DNA from: Euclidia mi
Lineage: Eukaryota > Arthropoda > Insecta > Lepidoptera > Erebidae
Length of the DNA stretch: 64,000 nt
Assembly: GCA_944739405.2 (NCBI GenBank)
Contig: OX123191.2
Span: forward strand, 7,048,830-7,112,829
Direction of reading: 5' to 3'
In this document: in pieces, positions 32,731 to 43,929 of the stretch
Numbering within the stretch: position 1 is the first letter of the stretch
Layout: each line of letters starts with the position of its first letter
Made by a program: the position numbers and the translations under genes
Notes under the pieces: model-generated
The model's database searches: none
What the model was told of the DNA's origin: nothing
What the model saw: only the letters and a program-made list of their open reading frames with translations

Positions 32731-33222
32731 ATAAAGCTATCGAGATAAAGGAATATCAGATTTGATCTATTAGCCAAGTAATTGAGTTCTGAGTTTAAGT
32801 ACTTTTTAACTGTATAGAAATAGTGATTTATCATACACATCGATGCTATGTCGGCGGAAGACATCACACCAAGCACTTCGCCAAGGTATGTAGCGCATTG
32901 TCTTGGCAGTTGTTGCAGTGATGACAATCAGACGTAATCTCCCAGCTTATCTGTAAGTTTTCTTCCACGACAATGCGTAAAAAGTCATGATGCAGGTAAA
33001 GCGTTCACGATTAGTGTCTTATGTGGTAGACTGTCTAGGTGGTCAACGAATAGGGCGAAAGATACATTTTTATTTATCCCCGGGAAGTGTCTATCTTCAT
33101 AATGAAGATAATTTTTGCGTCATAACGTCACATGTAATTTCATGGATATGAAAAAACATTCATTTATTAATATTTCTCGTCGTTACTAACGACAGTCGGA
33201 ATTCAACATGAAATATTTAAAA

Positions 33223-34743
33223 CTGCCTCGTTGGTCTCGCGGCATAAATGTACGCGAGGGATTGGGAGGTCTCGGGTTCGATTCCCGGGTCGGGCAAAGT
33301 GTTATTGGGTTTTTCCGTCAGGAAATTCTCAGTAGCGGCTCGGAGTCTGGTAATAATAATAATAATAAATGATAAAAATCTTTATTCGTATTAAGTACAA
33401 CAACATATAACACGTTCCTTATTACTATAATAAATTTTTGTTACATCTTGTAGTTGTACATTTGTGATAATTGAAATAGAGTTAGCTAGCTCCTATACTA
33501 AGCAGAGCTTGTATGATAGGAGTTAGTGATTATCCTCATATAAATATTTGAGATGGCAACCGGTTAGTGGAACATAACTTACTTATAACTACACTTAATA
33601 TGAATTTTACACTTAAATTTAAACATTAAAAATACTTAATTTTACTGAGCTACTAACTAGGAAATACACACTATTCCTTATTTTATATATATTTTATATA
33701 TATATATATATATATTTATTTATTTATTTACCTTAGAAACAGCCTGATAATAATATTTCAGTTTGATCATAAGTCAGATAACGTAACCAATCTATAAGTT
33801 TGTTTTTCATTTCATATTTATTTAAATGGTATATTGACAACGTCTTATTTATTTTATTATATAACCTTGCTCCCATTGCATCAAACTGACGGCTTGCAAA
33901 AGCAGTTCTACATCTCACACTAGGGCATACTGCGGCTTTGGAACGCTTCTGTGGAATATTGCTAATTAGTCCCAGTTTCGTGTGCTTGCGCAGTGTTATG
34001 CGGAGAATGTATAACTGTCTTACAGTGAGAACCTCACATTCCCTATAAAGTTGTTAAGTAGAATAGTAACGAGGCTTGCAACGAATTACTTTTAAGACGG
34101 CCCGCTGTGCTCGTTCTAACCCTAGGAAAAGCATCTTATACGTGCCCCCCCATACTGGTATACAGTAGGTTATGACGGACTGACAGAGAGCAGTATAAAC
34201 AGAAAGCATGGTGGAAGAATCGGCAGATTGACGCAAGGTTTTAAATATTGCCATAAGCTTCCTGACTCTATTGGCAAGGGCCAGAACATGTGGTCGCCAA
34301 TCTAAATGTTCATCCACCAGAACTCCTAGATACTTGATGCAGTTTACCTGCGATATCTGAAGACAGTCACAATAACCAGGACCGGTACAGCTATGCGCTC
34401 GCAGAGTGTTAGTAGTAACTGGTGGTTTCGGAGAGTTTGGAATATAAAAACGTACGAATTTGGTTTTCTCGATATTTAAAATTAAACAGTTTATAGAGAG
34501 CCACTTAATTACTGTTTCTAGCCCGTTTTCTGCATGACGCTTTGCGGATTCCCAATCTACACCATATGATAACAGGGCAGTGTCATCTGCATATGTGAAA
34601 ATCTCACAGTTTTGTAAAATGTGCCCGGTACGGCAATAGGCTCGCCCCCTATTACGTGGGACCTAAAAATTCCTGGCGAAATGTGGGTGTTATATCACAC
34701 CTCTGCTTACCCCTTCGGGGATACAGACGTGAGTCTATAAAAA
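33223..34743 (+). mobile_element. tRNA-derived SINE type 1, split by a LINE
   Basis: 5' part 33223-33350 with a pol III B-box-like GGTTCGATTCC and 3' part 34619-34743 (GCCCGGTACGGCAATAGGCTC, CTTACCCCTTCGGGGATACA, A-rich end). Flanked by a 12-bp duplication AAATATTTAAAA (33211-33222 and 34744-34755). The insert between the parts is a minus-strand LINE. Confidence 0.8.
33351..34618 (-). mobile_element. 5'-truncated CR1/Jockey-like LINE inside the SINE
   Basis: The minus translation from 34618 shows FTYADDTALLSYGVDWESAK (RT motif C, DD intact). Next come KTKFVRFYIPN, IKYLGVLVDEHLDWRPHVL, SVITYCIPVWGGTYK and, after stops, GARLYNKINKTL. The RT before motif C is absent. The 3' end carries ATT repeats (33351-33370). 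A (TA)n run lies at about 33686-33715. Confidence 0.8.
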
Positions 34744-34843
34744 AAATATTTAAAATATTTTATTGCTTATGAATTCTGTATGAGAATATGTGTAACTGTT
34801 GAATCTGATTTGCAACTTGAAACTAAATAAAGATACGTAATAA

Positions 34844-35040
34844 TTGCTGCGTATCGGACGATGCCTGAAGGGCAGGCATCCCACAAGGTGGACTAACGAA
34901 ATGCGGAAGCGGCATCCCACAAGGTGGACTAACGAAATGCGGAAGCGGTTGGATGTTGGGTGGCTTACGATCAGTCTGTGTGGAGAGCCCCCCAATGCCT
35001 ATATCCAGCAGTGGCCGTCTCTAGGCTGAAATTATTAATA
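34844..35040 (+). pseudogene. RTE-type ORF2 C-terminal fragment
   Basis: GRHPTRWTNEMRKRLDV...PPNAYIQQWPSLG resembles the last residues of RTE-type ORF2 proteins (GRP..RW.DD.., ...EEAYIQQW). A 36-bp segment is tandemly doubled (34875-34910 and 34911-34946), repeating HPTRWTNEMRKR. A short A/T tail follows. Confidence 0.55.
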
Positions 35041-35767
35041 AAAAAAATTTTTTTAGGAACATACACTTGGTTATTACATTAATAGTTTCAAAATAGAAGG
35101 TAAGTTTAGAACAAGTAGTAAGTATGTATATTACAATGTAAATCTTAAAAATTATAATACAATATGTACCCTGCCTCTTAAACTAAGTAAACTTTGCCTT
35201 AAGTTTATGAGATGCCTGTGCATTATGATGATGATTAATTGTTTCAGCTTTAGAGCTGACACTGAGCCAGTGTTCTATGTTCTAGAATGTATTTCCAATA
35301 ACTTGCATGTTTTCAATAAAGTTGCTAGTTAAAACTACATAATATCTAAAATCCAATAGGTTTTGTCTTGGAACTAGTCCAGCCAATGGGTTTTGTTGAG
35401 CGAATGGACGTCGTAACTAAGTCAAGTGAACTTATTTACTTCATCGACTTTGAAAATCGAGGGATTGGCCGGTAGTAAAAGTTACGGATATAAGTAATGC
35501 TTGGAGAAGATAGACATGATATTCGATAGGGATTGGAGATATTTTGTGACAAAATTATGTAATCTATACTTATAATAAATTAAGGCTCCATTTTTGTCCT
35601 AGCTGTCTGAATTAACGTGATAAACTAAAATACTACGGTACGGATTATTGTACGATTTTCACCAATAGGTAGTGTGACTCCTCAGGAAGGTTTGGTATAT
35701 AATTCAAGCGAGTGGAGTCACGGGTGAGATCTAATAACATTTAATTGCATATTTGAATATCTTCCTC
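35041..35767. other. AT-rich DNA with a diffuse repeat
   Basis: Around 35580-35745 there is a common insect repeat fragment (GCTGTCTGAATTAACGTGA, GTGTGACTCCTCAGGAAGG, GGAGTCACGGGTGAG). No gene seen. Confidence 0.4.
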
Positions 35768-36096
35768 ATGCACCCTTTCGATAGCCGAGTGGAGAGACCG
35801 ATAGACCGCTATGCAGAGGGTCTCGGGTTCGAATCCACGGCAGGCATCAATGACTTTCTGGAGTTAAGTGCGTATTAAATTGTTAATTATCGCTTGCTAA
35901 TCGATGAAGGAAAACATCGTGAGGAAACCTGCATGTCTGAAAGTTCTCCATGATGTTCTCGAAAGACATGTGAAGTCTGCCAACCCACACTTGGCCAGCG
36001 TGGTGGACTATGGCCTTACCCTTCTCATAAGTGAGAAGAGGCCCGTGCCCAGCAGTGGGACAGTAAAATGGACTGATGATGTGATGCAACCTTTCG
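35768..36096 (+). mobile_element. SINE type 2 with target duplication
   Basis: Body 35781-36083. A tRNA-like head (ATAGCCGAGTGGAGAGACCG, GGTTCGAATCC) is followed by CATCGTGAGGAAACCTGCATG, CACTTGGCCAGCGTGGTGGA and a GATGATG end. Flanked by ATGCACCCTTTCG and ATGCAACCTTTCG (35768-35780 and 36084-36096), one mismatch. Confidence 0.8.
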
Positions 36097-36770
36097 CAAT
36101 CCACTGCTGAACAAAGGCTTCACTTGCACACATCACAATATAATTGTTAGTCCATAAGAGCATCGGGACTATTGTACCACGCTGGGTAGATAGGGTTAAA
36201 TGTCGAGATTTTCGTCTCTTCGCAAGTATTTTATTCGCCTCGTGTACTTTCCCCTGCCGCAAAGATTATCAAGTCGTAGTTATTACATAATTGAAACTCC
36301 AATGAACTGGCCTCGATATGATAATGCATTAATGCCGACGTGATTCCACTGAAAAACTCAACGCCAGTTAATTTGATGACGTTTGACGTGTAATGTTAAT
36401 TTTGGTATAATTTAATCAAAATTTAAATTTCAGCTGTCCATTATTAGGCGTTAAAGAGTCAAAAGCCTGGTGGTAATATCATTAAATGTTGATGATTTTA
36501 TTTTATATAATAGACTGCGGTAATTGTATGTTTTTAGTTGGATTGTTTTGTTTATATTGTTAGATTGTAGTATGTAATTATGCTATCGTAAACAGACAAT
36601 TTCGATTCTGTGACTTGTTATGCGTTAAAATGCCGTGATGTTGTTTGTCTTTTATTCAGGTAATGAAACTAGCAAATTGCAATCATAATGTGTAAGTACG
36701 TTTATAAACAACAATTTTAAACAGTCACAGCCGCCTTCACTGCACACTGATCCTTCCCACGGATCATAAG
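36097..36770. other. AT-rich DNA, no feature recognised
   Basis: No recognised repeat, RNA gene or coding region on either strand. Confidence 0.4.
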
Positions 36771-37080
36771 CATCTTTATACCATAGGTATCACCGACAGC
36801 CCACTGTGCAGAGCCTGTATGGCACCAGACGAGACGACAGCTCACCTACTCCTCGTCTGTCCTGGGGTGTCATATTTTAGGCAGAAACACCTGAAGAGAT
36901 ACCCTGAGAGAAGCAGTGGGCCATATCAAGAGTCTGTTGTCCTACCTCGAAGAGCTGGGGAGGCTGGAGTACAACACCAATTCCCACCCACACGCAACAT
37001 ACACGCCGAGATGTGGAGTTGCGGAAACAGCCCGTGCTACCATACCATACCAAGTACGTTCAACGATGTCAAATAATGAC
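36771..37080 (+). pseudogene. LINE ORF2 C-terminal cysteine-rich fragment
   Basis: GITDSPLCRACMAPDETTAHLLLVCPGV gives the CX2C...HX4C pattern found at the end of several non-LTR ORF2 proteins. In the next frame REAVGHIKSLLSYLEELGRLE continues it. It is frameshifted and truncated at both ends; the exact clade is uncertain. Confidence 0.6.
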
Positions 37081-37297
37081 ACTCTCTATGACAACTATAT
37101 TATTATTCAACACCTTTTTGAGAAAGATCGGTAGAAATCGTAAGTAACCCATCTTTATAATAAATAAAATATTATTGTACATGTACAGAAAGTCAGGGGG
37201 TGCTTCTGTCTATTGGTCTGTCCGAACATTAGACAGGGCTTCGGGTACGTGCTCCCGGCTCTCCGAGCTACTGTAGTCACTTCCCTATATCCTTTCA

Positions 37298-38218
37298 GTG
37301 ACTACCTACAAACCCTTTATTCCTCACCATACATCCTATCCATTTACCACGTTTCTCCTATCCCCCCTCCTTTATAACGATAACATTCCCAAGGAGGGTT
37401 GGCATCAGGCAGGCAGCCGGCTAGTAAAATCCATGCCAAAACATATTTGCAGTATGGCCACATATGTTAAGGAGTGCGATAGGGTTAGGGCGTTCCCCGC
37501 AGGCGACGCGCAGGGGCAGCACCCGGCACCTGCGAGAAGTATGCAAGGGTTGTTGCACTACTCCGGGCGAGTGCAACGTAAGAAGCGAGCCTGTGACGTA
37601 AGGGTGAGGTATGCAAGTTTGAATGTAGGTACGATGACTGGAAGGGCTAGAGAGTTAGCTGATGTTTTGAAAAGAAGAAGAATAAATGTGGCATGTCTGC
37701 TGGAAACAAGATGGAAAGGTACGAAAGCTAGGGAGATTGGAGAAGGATACAAGTTTTATTATTGTGGAAGTGATGGGAAAAGAAATGGTGTAGGAATTGT
37801 GTTAGACGAAAATCTGAAAGATGGTGTGACATGTGTAAATAGAATTAATGACAGATTGATTGCTGTGAAAGTGATATTGCAAGATATTATTCTGAATGTG
37901 ATAAGTGTGTATGCTCCTCAGGTAGGATGTGATGATTGTGAGAAAGAGAAGTTTTGAATGGATTTCGATTGCATGATGACGGATATTCCGGAGAATGAAG
38001 AGATAATTGTGGGAGGAGATTTTAATGGTCATGTGGGACGAACAAGTGGAGAGTATGGAAGAGTACATGGAGGCTGGGGTTTCGGCAGCCGAAATATCGA
38101 GGGAGAAGCAATTCTCCAAGCTGCTGCCGCTTTCGATCTTGTAGTGTCTAACACTTGGTTCCAAAAAAGAGCAGCACCTGGTAACCTACAACAGTGGCCA
38201 CCATATGACCCAGATTGA
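37298..38218 (+). pseudogene. RTE endonuclease
   Basis: YASLNVGTMTGRARELADVL, INVACLLETRWKG, NGVGIVLDENL, LNVISVYAPQVGCD, and after an in-frame stop (37955-37957, probably from TGG) EEIIVGGDFNGHVGR and GFGSRNIEGEAIL. This is the apurinic-type endonuclease of RTE elements. The true start is uncertain: the sequence before about 37430 shows no family match. Confidence 0.9.
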
Positions 38219-39156
38219 TTATTTTCTGCTAAGGCGTAAACGTATCAACTGGGTCAAAGACTGTAAGGTGGTACCGGGAGAAGACTTAGTCTCACAGCAC
38301 AGACTCCTGGTGGTTGAATTAAAAATTCGGCTGAGCTCAAAAAGAACCAAGGAGCAGCTACCCCCAAAAGTAAAATGGCATATGTTAGAGAAGAATGAAT
38401 GTGCAGTAGAGGTCAGAAATAGGATGGTAGATAAAATGATTGAGATGGGCGATATGAAGGATTGCAGCGTGAATGAGAGTTGGGAGGAGATGAGTAAATG
38501 TATGAAGTGCGTGGCAAAAGATGTTTTAGGAGAATCGAAAGGAAAACGTATGAAAGATAAGGATACCTGGTGGTGGACAGAGGAACTACAGAGTGTGCTC
38601 AAGGAAAAGAAAGCAAGGTTTAAGGAATGGCAGCTGATGAAAGAAGGTAATGACTCGTTTAAAGAGAGTAAGAAAAAGAAGTATGAGAGCCAAAAAAGCC
38701 GTTGCCTTAGCTAGAGCAAAAGCCCTTAACGATATATACGGATTAATTGAGGAGCCGGAGGACCAAAAGTCAAATTGAAAGGCGAGGGATGTATCCCATA
38801 TCAAGTGTATGAAAGATGAAACAGGAGTGGTTCTTACGGATGATGATAGGATTAAAGAAAGATGGAGAACATATTTTGAAAAATTAATAAATGAAGAGAA
38901 TGATTGGTGCAAAATGCTTGAGAACAAGGCGAAGAATATTAGACTAGTGAATGTAATAAGTAAGGATGAGGTAAGACGGGCTGTGAGTGGAATGAAGAAT
39001 GGGAAAGCATTAGGACCAGATGGAATACCAGTAGAAGCATGGAAGGTGTTAGGGGAGGATGGATGGGCATGGCTGACTTTATTCTTCAATAAGATGTTGC
39101 ATGAGGAGACAGTACCCAAGGAATGGTGCAGCAGTTACTTAGTGCCCATTTTTTAA
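38205..39156 (+). pseudogene. RTE linker and RT start
   Basis: 38205-38714 continues after a frameshift (MTQIDYFLLRRKRINWVKDC, the end of the endonuclease domain) into a lysine-rich linker. Another shift at about 38690 leads to ALARAKALNDIYGLIEEPE and 38809-39156 (DDRIKERWRTYFEKLINEEN, GKALGPDGIPVEAWK), the region before the RT palm. It stops at a TAA in VPIF.NKGD. Confidence 0.85.
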
Positions 39157-39204
39157 AATAAGGGAGATGTCCAAGAATGCAACAATTATCGGGGAATAAA
39201 GTTA

Positions 39205-40380
39205 ATGCCTCATAGTATGAAAGTATGGGAGAGAGTAATTGAGCGACGTTTGCGAGCAGAGAGTGAGATTTCACGTAACCAATTCGGTTTTATGCCTGGT
39301 CGAGGTACGGTGGATGCCATTTTTGCACTTTGCCAAATTTGTGAAAAATACAGGGAGGCGCATAAAAATCTGCATATGGTATTCGTTGACCTCGAAAAGG
39401 CATATGACCGGGTACCGCGTGAAGTCTTGTGGTGGGCCCTCAAGAAGAAAGGAGTGCCTGAAAAGTACCTGAAGTTGATCCAAGCTATGTATGCTGAATG
39501 CCACACGCAAGTCCGGTCCGCGGCTGGAATCACAGCCAGATTCGATGTGGCTGTAGGCTTGCACCAAGGGTCGGCTCTTAGTCCTTACCTCGTCCTGTTG
39601 ATATTGGATGCCATATCATCGGACATACAGAAAGAGGCACCCTGGTGCATGCTGTTTGCCGACGACATCGTCCTGGTAGCAGAAAGTGGACAGGAGGTGC
39701 AGAGCAAGCTGGAGGAGTGGCGGCAGAGACTGGAGAACGTAGGCCTTAGGATAAGCAGAACCAAAACTGAATACATGTTCTGTAACTTTGGCGGCCTCTC
39801 TAGTCCAAGCACGGTTACACTCGGCGGTATACCCCTACCAGTATGCCGCGAAATTGACCGAGATGTTCGGCAAAGGATCAACTCAGGATGGATGAAATGG
39901 CGACAGGTCTCGGGCACAATATGCGATCGTAAAATGCCTTTGAAATTCAAGGGACGCATATATAAGGCGGTTATAAGGCCTGTCGTATTGTATGGAGCTG
40001 AGTGTTGGGCTACTAAGAAGATGGATGAAAAACGATTACATGTGGCAGAGATGAGAATGTTGCGATGGGTGGGTGGAGTTACGAGAATGGATAAGATTAG
40101 GAATGAATACGTGAGAGGTAGTCTGAAAGTGGCGCCTATAGACGAGAAAGTGAAAGGAAGTCGTTTGGCTTGGTATGGACATATTATGCGAAGAGATGAT
40201 ATGTATGTAGGTAAGCAAGTGATGAATATGAAGGTAGAGGGATGGAAAGGGAGAGGGATGCCAAGGAAAAGATGGATGGACTGTGTGAGGATGGATATGA
40301 AAGAGAAAGGGGTAAATTATCAGATAACGGGCGACAGAAAAGAATGGAAGCGAAGGACGTACTGCACCGACCCCAAATAG
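39205..40380 (+). CDS. RTE reverse transcriptase and C-terminal domain
   Basis: 391 open codons. RT boxes: ISRNQFGFMPGRGTVDAIF, MVFVDLEKAYDRVPRE (motif A), VGLHQGSALSPYLVLLILD (motif B), CMLFADDIVLVAES (motif C, DD intact). Then KTEYMFCNFGG, LYGAECWATKKMDEKRLHVAEMRMLRWVGG and SRLAWYGHIMRRDD, as in other RTE proteins. The frame joins NYRGIKLM upstream, so the first methionine is internal. It is intact by itself but useless without the endonuclease, which is broken. Confidence 0.9.
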   Translation: MPHSMKVWERVIERRLRAESEISRNQFGFMPGRGTVDAIFALCQICEKYREAHKNLHMVFVDLEKAYDRVPREVLWWALKKKGVPEKYLKLIQAMYAECHTQVRSAAGITARFDVAVGLHQGSALSPYLVLLILDAISSDIQKEAPWCMLFADDIVLVAESGQEVQSKLEEWRQRLENVGLRISRTKTEYMFCNFGGLSSPSTVTLGGIPLPVCREIDRDVRQRINSGWMKWRQVSGTICDRKMPLKFKGRIYKAVIRPVVLYGAECWATKKMDEKRLHVAEMRMLRWVGGVTRMDKIRNEYVRGSLKVAPIDEKVKGSRLAWYGHIMRRDDMYVGKQVMNMKVEGWKGRGMPRKRWMDCVRMDMKEKGVNYQITGDRKEWKRRTYCTDPK

Positions 40381-40423
40381 ATTGGGACCAGGGCAAGAAG
40401 ATGATGATTGTACATGTACAGAA

Positions 40424-41046
40424 CATGTGTAAAAAAATACTATCGTACATTTGTGTGGGGCTCCGGATAACTTACGTACTTAGAGCTATAATTATATAGA
40501 TAAGTAGCGCAGTCATTAACGTATATTTGCAGAATGCCGATTGTGCACGGTATCTTAGCTATAGGATAATTATATTCTTCTCATTTAAAAATAAATATAT
40601 GCTCTAAACTGAACAACGTAATAGATTATAGAACACGACGTAACAAAGTTAAAAAAATTTGGGAAACGATGCTACAAAGTGCACATACGAATATTATGTG
40701 CTACGAAGCTACGGCGTAACTCACGTAGCACACATCTCACTAAATTGCGACCTAAACTGTGATACATTGACTTACTGCATGAGCTAGGTTTATTTTTACT
40801 AAAGTAAAAACTACTTTTGGATAATTGTTAACAGAAAACTCAAATATCACTTTTTGTCCGAACTGGGTATCGAGCCCGTGAGCTCATGATCCGCTTTCGC
40901 TTACATTACCGCAGGCCTACACAGAGGCAGTCAAAAAGTTTATTTTGCTATAAGTAATTGGTATATCTGTCGCAGGGAGTTTACAAAAGCCGTGATATTA
41001 TAATTTCACTAGTGACAATACAATTACACATATTTTAGTCATTTTT
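40424..41046. other. AT-rich DNA with a tRNA-like SINE fragment
   Basis: About 40855-40936 (minus) has a tRNA-like stretch (GGGTATCGAGCCCGTGAGC, CCGCAGGCCTACACAGAGGC). About 40990-41020 contains a palindromic ATTTCACTAGTGA word repeated near 46780. Confidence 0.45.
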
Positions 41047-42360
41047 AGGGTTCCGTACCTCAAAATATAAAAACAGAACCCTTATAGGATCACTTTGTTG
41101 TCCATCTGTCTATCAAGACTCTATTTCTTAGAAACGCATGAAGGTATCAAACTGAAATTTATATCAAATAGTCAAGTCTACAGTCCCATGAAGCTTTGAA
41201 AAATCAAGCTTCTAAACCAACGCAATCAAAAGATACAGCTGTTCATGCTGCAAATTGCCACACATTTTCGCAACTCACAAGGGAATCAAAATCTAGAGGG
41301 TACTTCCCGTGAACTCAGAATCTTGAAATTTGGTAAGAAGCAATGTCTTATAGCCCAATTAAAGGAAAACCGTAAATTTTTAGTTACATCATATCATAAA
41401 AATATTTTTAATAATTTCCAAGTTATTACCATTTTTTCGAGAACGTGTTATTATTACTATTAAATTGAAATTCATATCAAATACTAAGTTGTGTGTAAGT
41501 CTCACGCCTGTATCCCTGGGCTAGGCAGGAGTGTAGATATTACACCCACATTTCGCCATGAATTTTTAAGTCCCAGGTAATATTTGGGGGCAATTTATAT
41601 AATTTGGGGGCAAGCATATTGCCGTTACCGAGCACATCACCAGAATCTGGGCTGCTACTGAGTATTCGGAAAAACCCAGTAACACTTTTACCTCCGATCA
41701 GCAGTCGCATACGCTATCCACTGGACCACGGAGACAGTCAGTATAAAAAAATATTTGTATTAATTTAAAAGTTACGAACCCTTTCCTCATGCACGCGTAA
41801 AGTTATTAAATTGTAATTCATATCAAATACTCAGGTCTATAATACCTTTAATTTGTAATAAAATCAAAGTTCTATCTCAACGCAATCAAAAGAAACAGCA
41901 ATTTTAGCATAAGTCAAACTCGCAACTACTGGCAAGGGAATTAAAACCTACAGGGTACTTCCTGTAAACTCAGATTCTTGACATTTTTGAAATTTCCTAG
42001 CCCTTTCCTTATGAACACATAGAGGTATTAAATTGAAATTTATATCAAATACTCGGGTCTATAATATCTTTAAACTGTAACAAAATAAAACTTGTAAGCC
42101 AATGCAATCGAAAGATACAGCTGTTTATGCTTTAAATTCTCGCAAATTTTCGAAACTCACAAGGAATTCAGAACCTAAAGGGTTACTTCTAACGTCGATC
42201 TAGAATCTTGAAATTTGGCGTGAAGCAATGTTTTATGGCACATATAATGAAAAAATCCGAAAATCTTTACTTTTGAGTTACATCATTATTTTCAAATCAT
42301 TTTATGTACCTTCAAGTTTGTACGGAGCCCTCGGTGCGCGAATCCGACTCGCCCGATTTT
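41047..42360. mobile_element. Element with short terminal inverted repeats and internal repeats
   Basis: Starts AGGGTTCCGTAC (41047-41058) and ends with GTACGGAGCCCT (42320-42331), 11 of 12 inverted matches, followed by the typical CGGTGCGCGAATCCGACTCGC end. The type is very common in insects. Inside, the motif AATTTATATCAAATACTC-like recurs at about 41154, 41467, 41814 and 42038 with longer repeated context. A SINE is inserted (41497-41740). It encodes no protein. Confidence 0.65.
41497..41740 (-). repeat. SINE type 1 inside the inverted-repeat element
   Basis: TCTCACGCCTGTATCCCTGG, GCAAGCATATTGCCGTTACCG, GGAAAAACCCAGTAACACTT and ATACGCTATCCACTGGACCA match 59531-59782. A short GGGGGCAATTTATATAATTT step is duplicated. 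The tRNA B-box part is damaged. Confidence 0.8.
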
Positions 42361-43080
42361 GTTTGTATTACTTGCAATTTAATACTTACTGCTTACCGAT
42401 ACAGTGAAATTGTATGGCAGTAATATTTTGACAATAACACTGGTTTAAGAAAGCCGTTAGAATGTCAGAGCGATCGCTGATTGGTTCGTTTTCGTTACCA
42501 GCTGTATAACCCAAAGAGTTAGGAAATAAGACACATTTTATAAATTTTGTTACTACTTACCATCTAGATATAGCGATGTCTTTTATGGTAAGTTGACTGT
42601 TTCGCAAGGCTACAATATTTGGGTACAGGGTCCCAAGAAAACCTAAGATAACCTATAAAAACCGCTGCGGAAAAATGGCTGCTATTTTTTTCGTGCTTAG
42701 AATTTTTTTTATTTAAAATACATAACTATACGACAAAATAATAAGCGACCATCATTTGAATCTACAAAAAAACAGGTTACACCTCAAAATATTTTCCATT
42801 GGAAAATAATAATCCAAGAAGTCTCCATGACGCCAAGCAAACAATGGCAAACAGTTTGTGAGCTGTTTTATTTTATCTTTGGCTGCAGAAATTAGACGAA
42901 ATACCATGATCAGCAAATAAATAATATTGGCAAATCCAGCAACCCCATATTAAAACTATGTAAACTATGTGAAGTGTATAATGTGCAAAACTTGTGTGTT
43001 TATTTTTGTTTCGTGTGTTTTTGTACCTTTTTATCTTTTTATAATAGACAATTTTATTTCATAAGTTAGATAAGAAGACA
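42361..43080. other. AT-rich DNA, no gene seen
   Basis: No recognised repeat; the right end may already be the 5' UTR of the retrotransposon that follows. Confidence 0.4.
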
Positions 43081-43210
43081 GCGGTGACGGGACGCGACGC
43101 CGGCACCTAGGCGACGTCCTGTCACCAGCTAAACGTCAGGTCAGGACAGTGTAAATACAGTATCATTATAAATAATTTGTAATTTTTAAGTTATTTATTA
43201 AATAACATTT

Positions 43211-43711
43211 ATGCTAGCAACAAGTGACGGCATTAGTGATGCGGAGTTGAGTGCGAATCAATCTGCCACATCGTCGCAGAATAACCTAGTGCGCTGCCCA
43301 GCATGTTCTCAAGCTCCTTTTTTCAAAGGTGAGCGGGGCTTGAAAGTACATTTTGGCAAAGTTCATAAAAACCAAAATGTGCTTCCTGGCCCCAGTACCA
43401 TTTCACATCCTGATCTTACTCAAATTCCCTTTTGGCAATACTTAGGTAGATTTAAAAATTCAATTCCGGTTTTAAAGAGAGTTCCACGCGGTGCGAGACC
43501 ATTAGTAGCTCACAATTTAGCTCAATGCATTGGTCTCGTCGTGCGTGAGAACTCTAAAACGGCTTGGGAACAGTTACTTACCTTTCCTTATAGGATTCTA
43601 CACATCCAAAATAACCGTACAACATCAAAATCTTTGACAGCCCAAATTAAAGAACATTTTAATCATTCTGCTCTCAGTTTTGATCCTAAATTTAGTTTCC
43701 ATAGATATAAA
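43211..43711 (+). pseudogene. N-terminal part with C2H2 zinc finger
   Basis: LVRCPACSQAPFFKGERGLKVHFGKVH gives CX2C...HX4H, the nucleic-acid-binding finger found at the N-terminus of R2-type and related retrotransposon proteins. The frame continues through TAWEQLLTFPYRILHIQNN until an inserted LINE end, whose translation gives the false tail YLFIYLFKPLYTERI. Confidence 0.75.
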
Positions 43712-43925
43712 AAAACAATTTATTTATTTATTTATTTATTTAAACCTTTATATACAGAGCGTATACAGGCGGACTTAATGCCATGGGCATTATCTCCCAG
43801 TCTACCTTTGAGTGGTGCAGAGAGAAAAGAAGTAGGTGCTATATAAATAATATAATGAGGAGAACATTATTTGAACTTACATAAATATACTTACATATAT
43901 AGATTTTAATATAATCTATTTATTA
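43712..43925 (-). repeat. LINE 3' end inserted in the retrotransposon
   Basis: A TTTA-repeat (tail read on the minus strand) is followed by CTTTATATACAGAGCGTATAC and GTCTACCTTTGAGTGGTGCA, a common lepidopteran LINE 3' end. The interrupted frame resumes at about 43940 (NLPMCKIKLREGDIQGASRL). Confidence 0.6.
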
Positions 43926-43929
43926 TATA

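Larger units (their letters stand above)
37174..40423 (+). mobile_element. Nearly full-length RTE retrotransposon with 17-bp target duplication
   Basis: Body 37191-40406, flanked by the exact 17-mer ATTGTACATGTACAGAA (37174-37190 and 40407-40423). It begins AGTCAGGGGGTGC, has a short 5' UTR, one long endonuclease-RT reading region in five pieces, and ends 26 bases after the stop in GAAGATGATG. The target duplication itself contains the palindrome TGTACATGTACA. One nonsense codon (37955-37957) and several frameshifts make the copy inactive. Confidence 0.9.
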
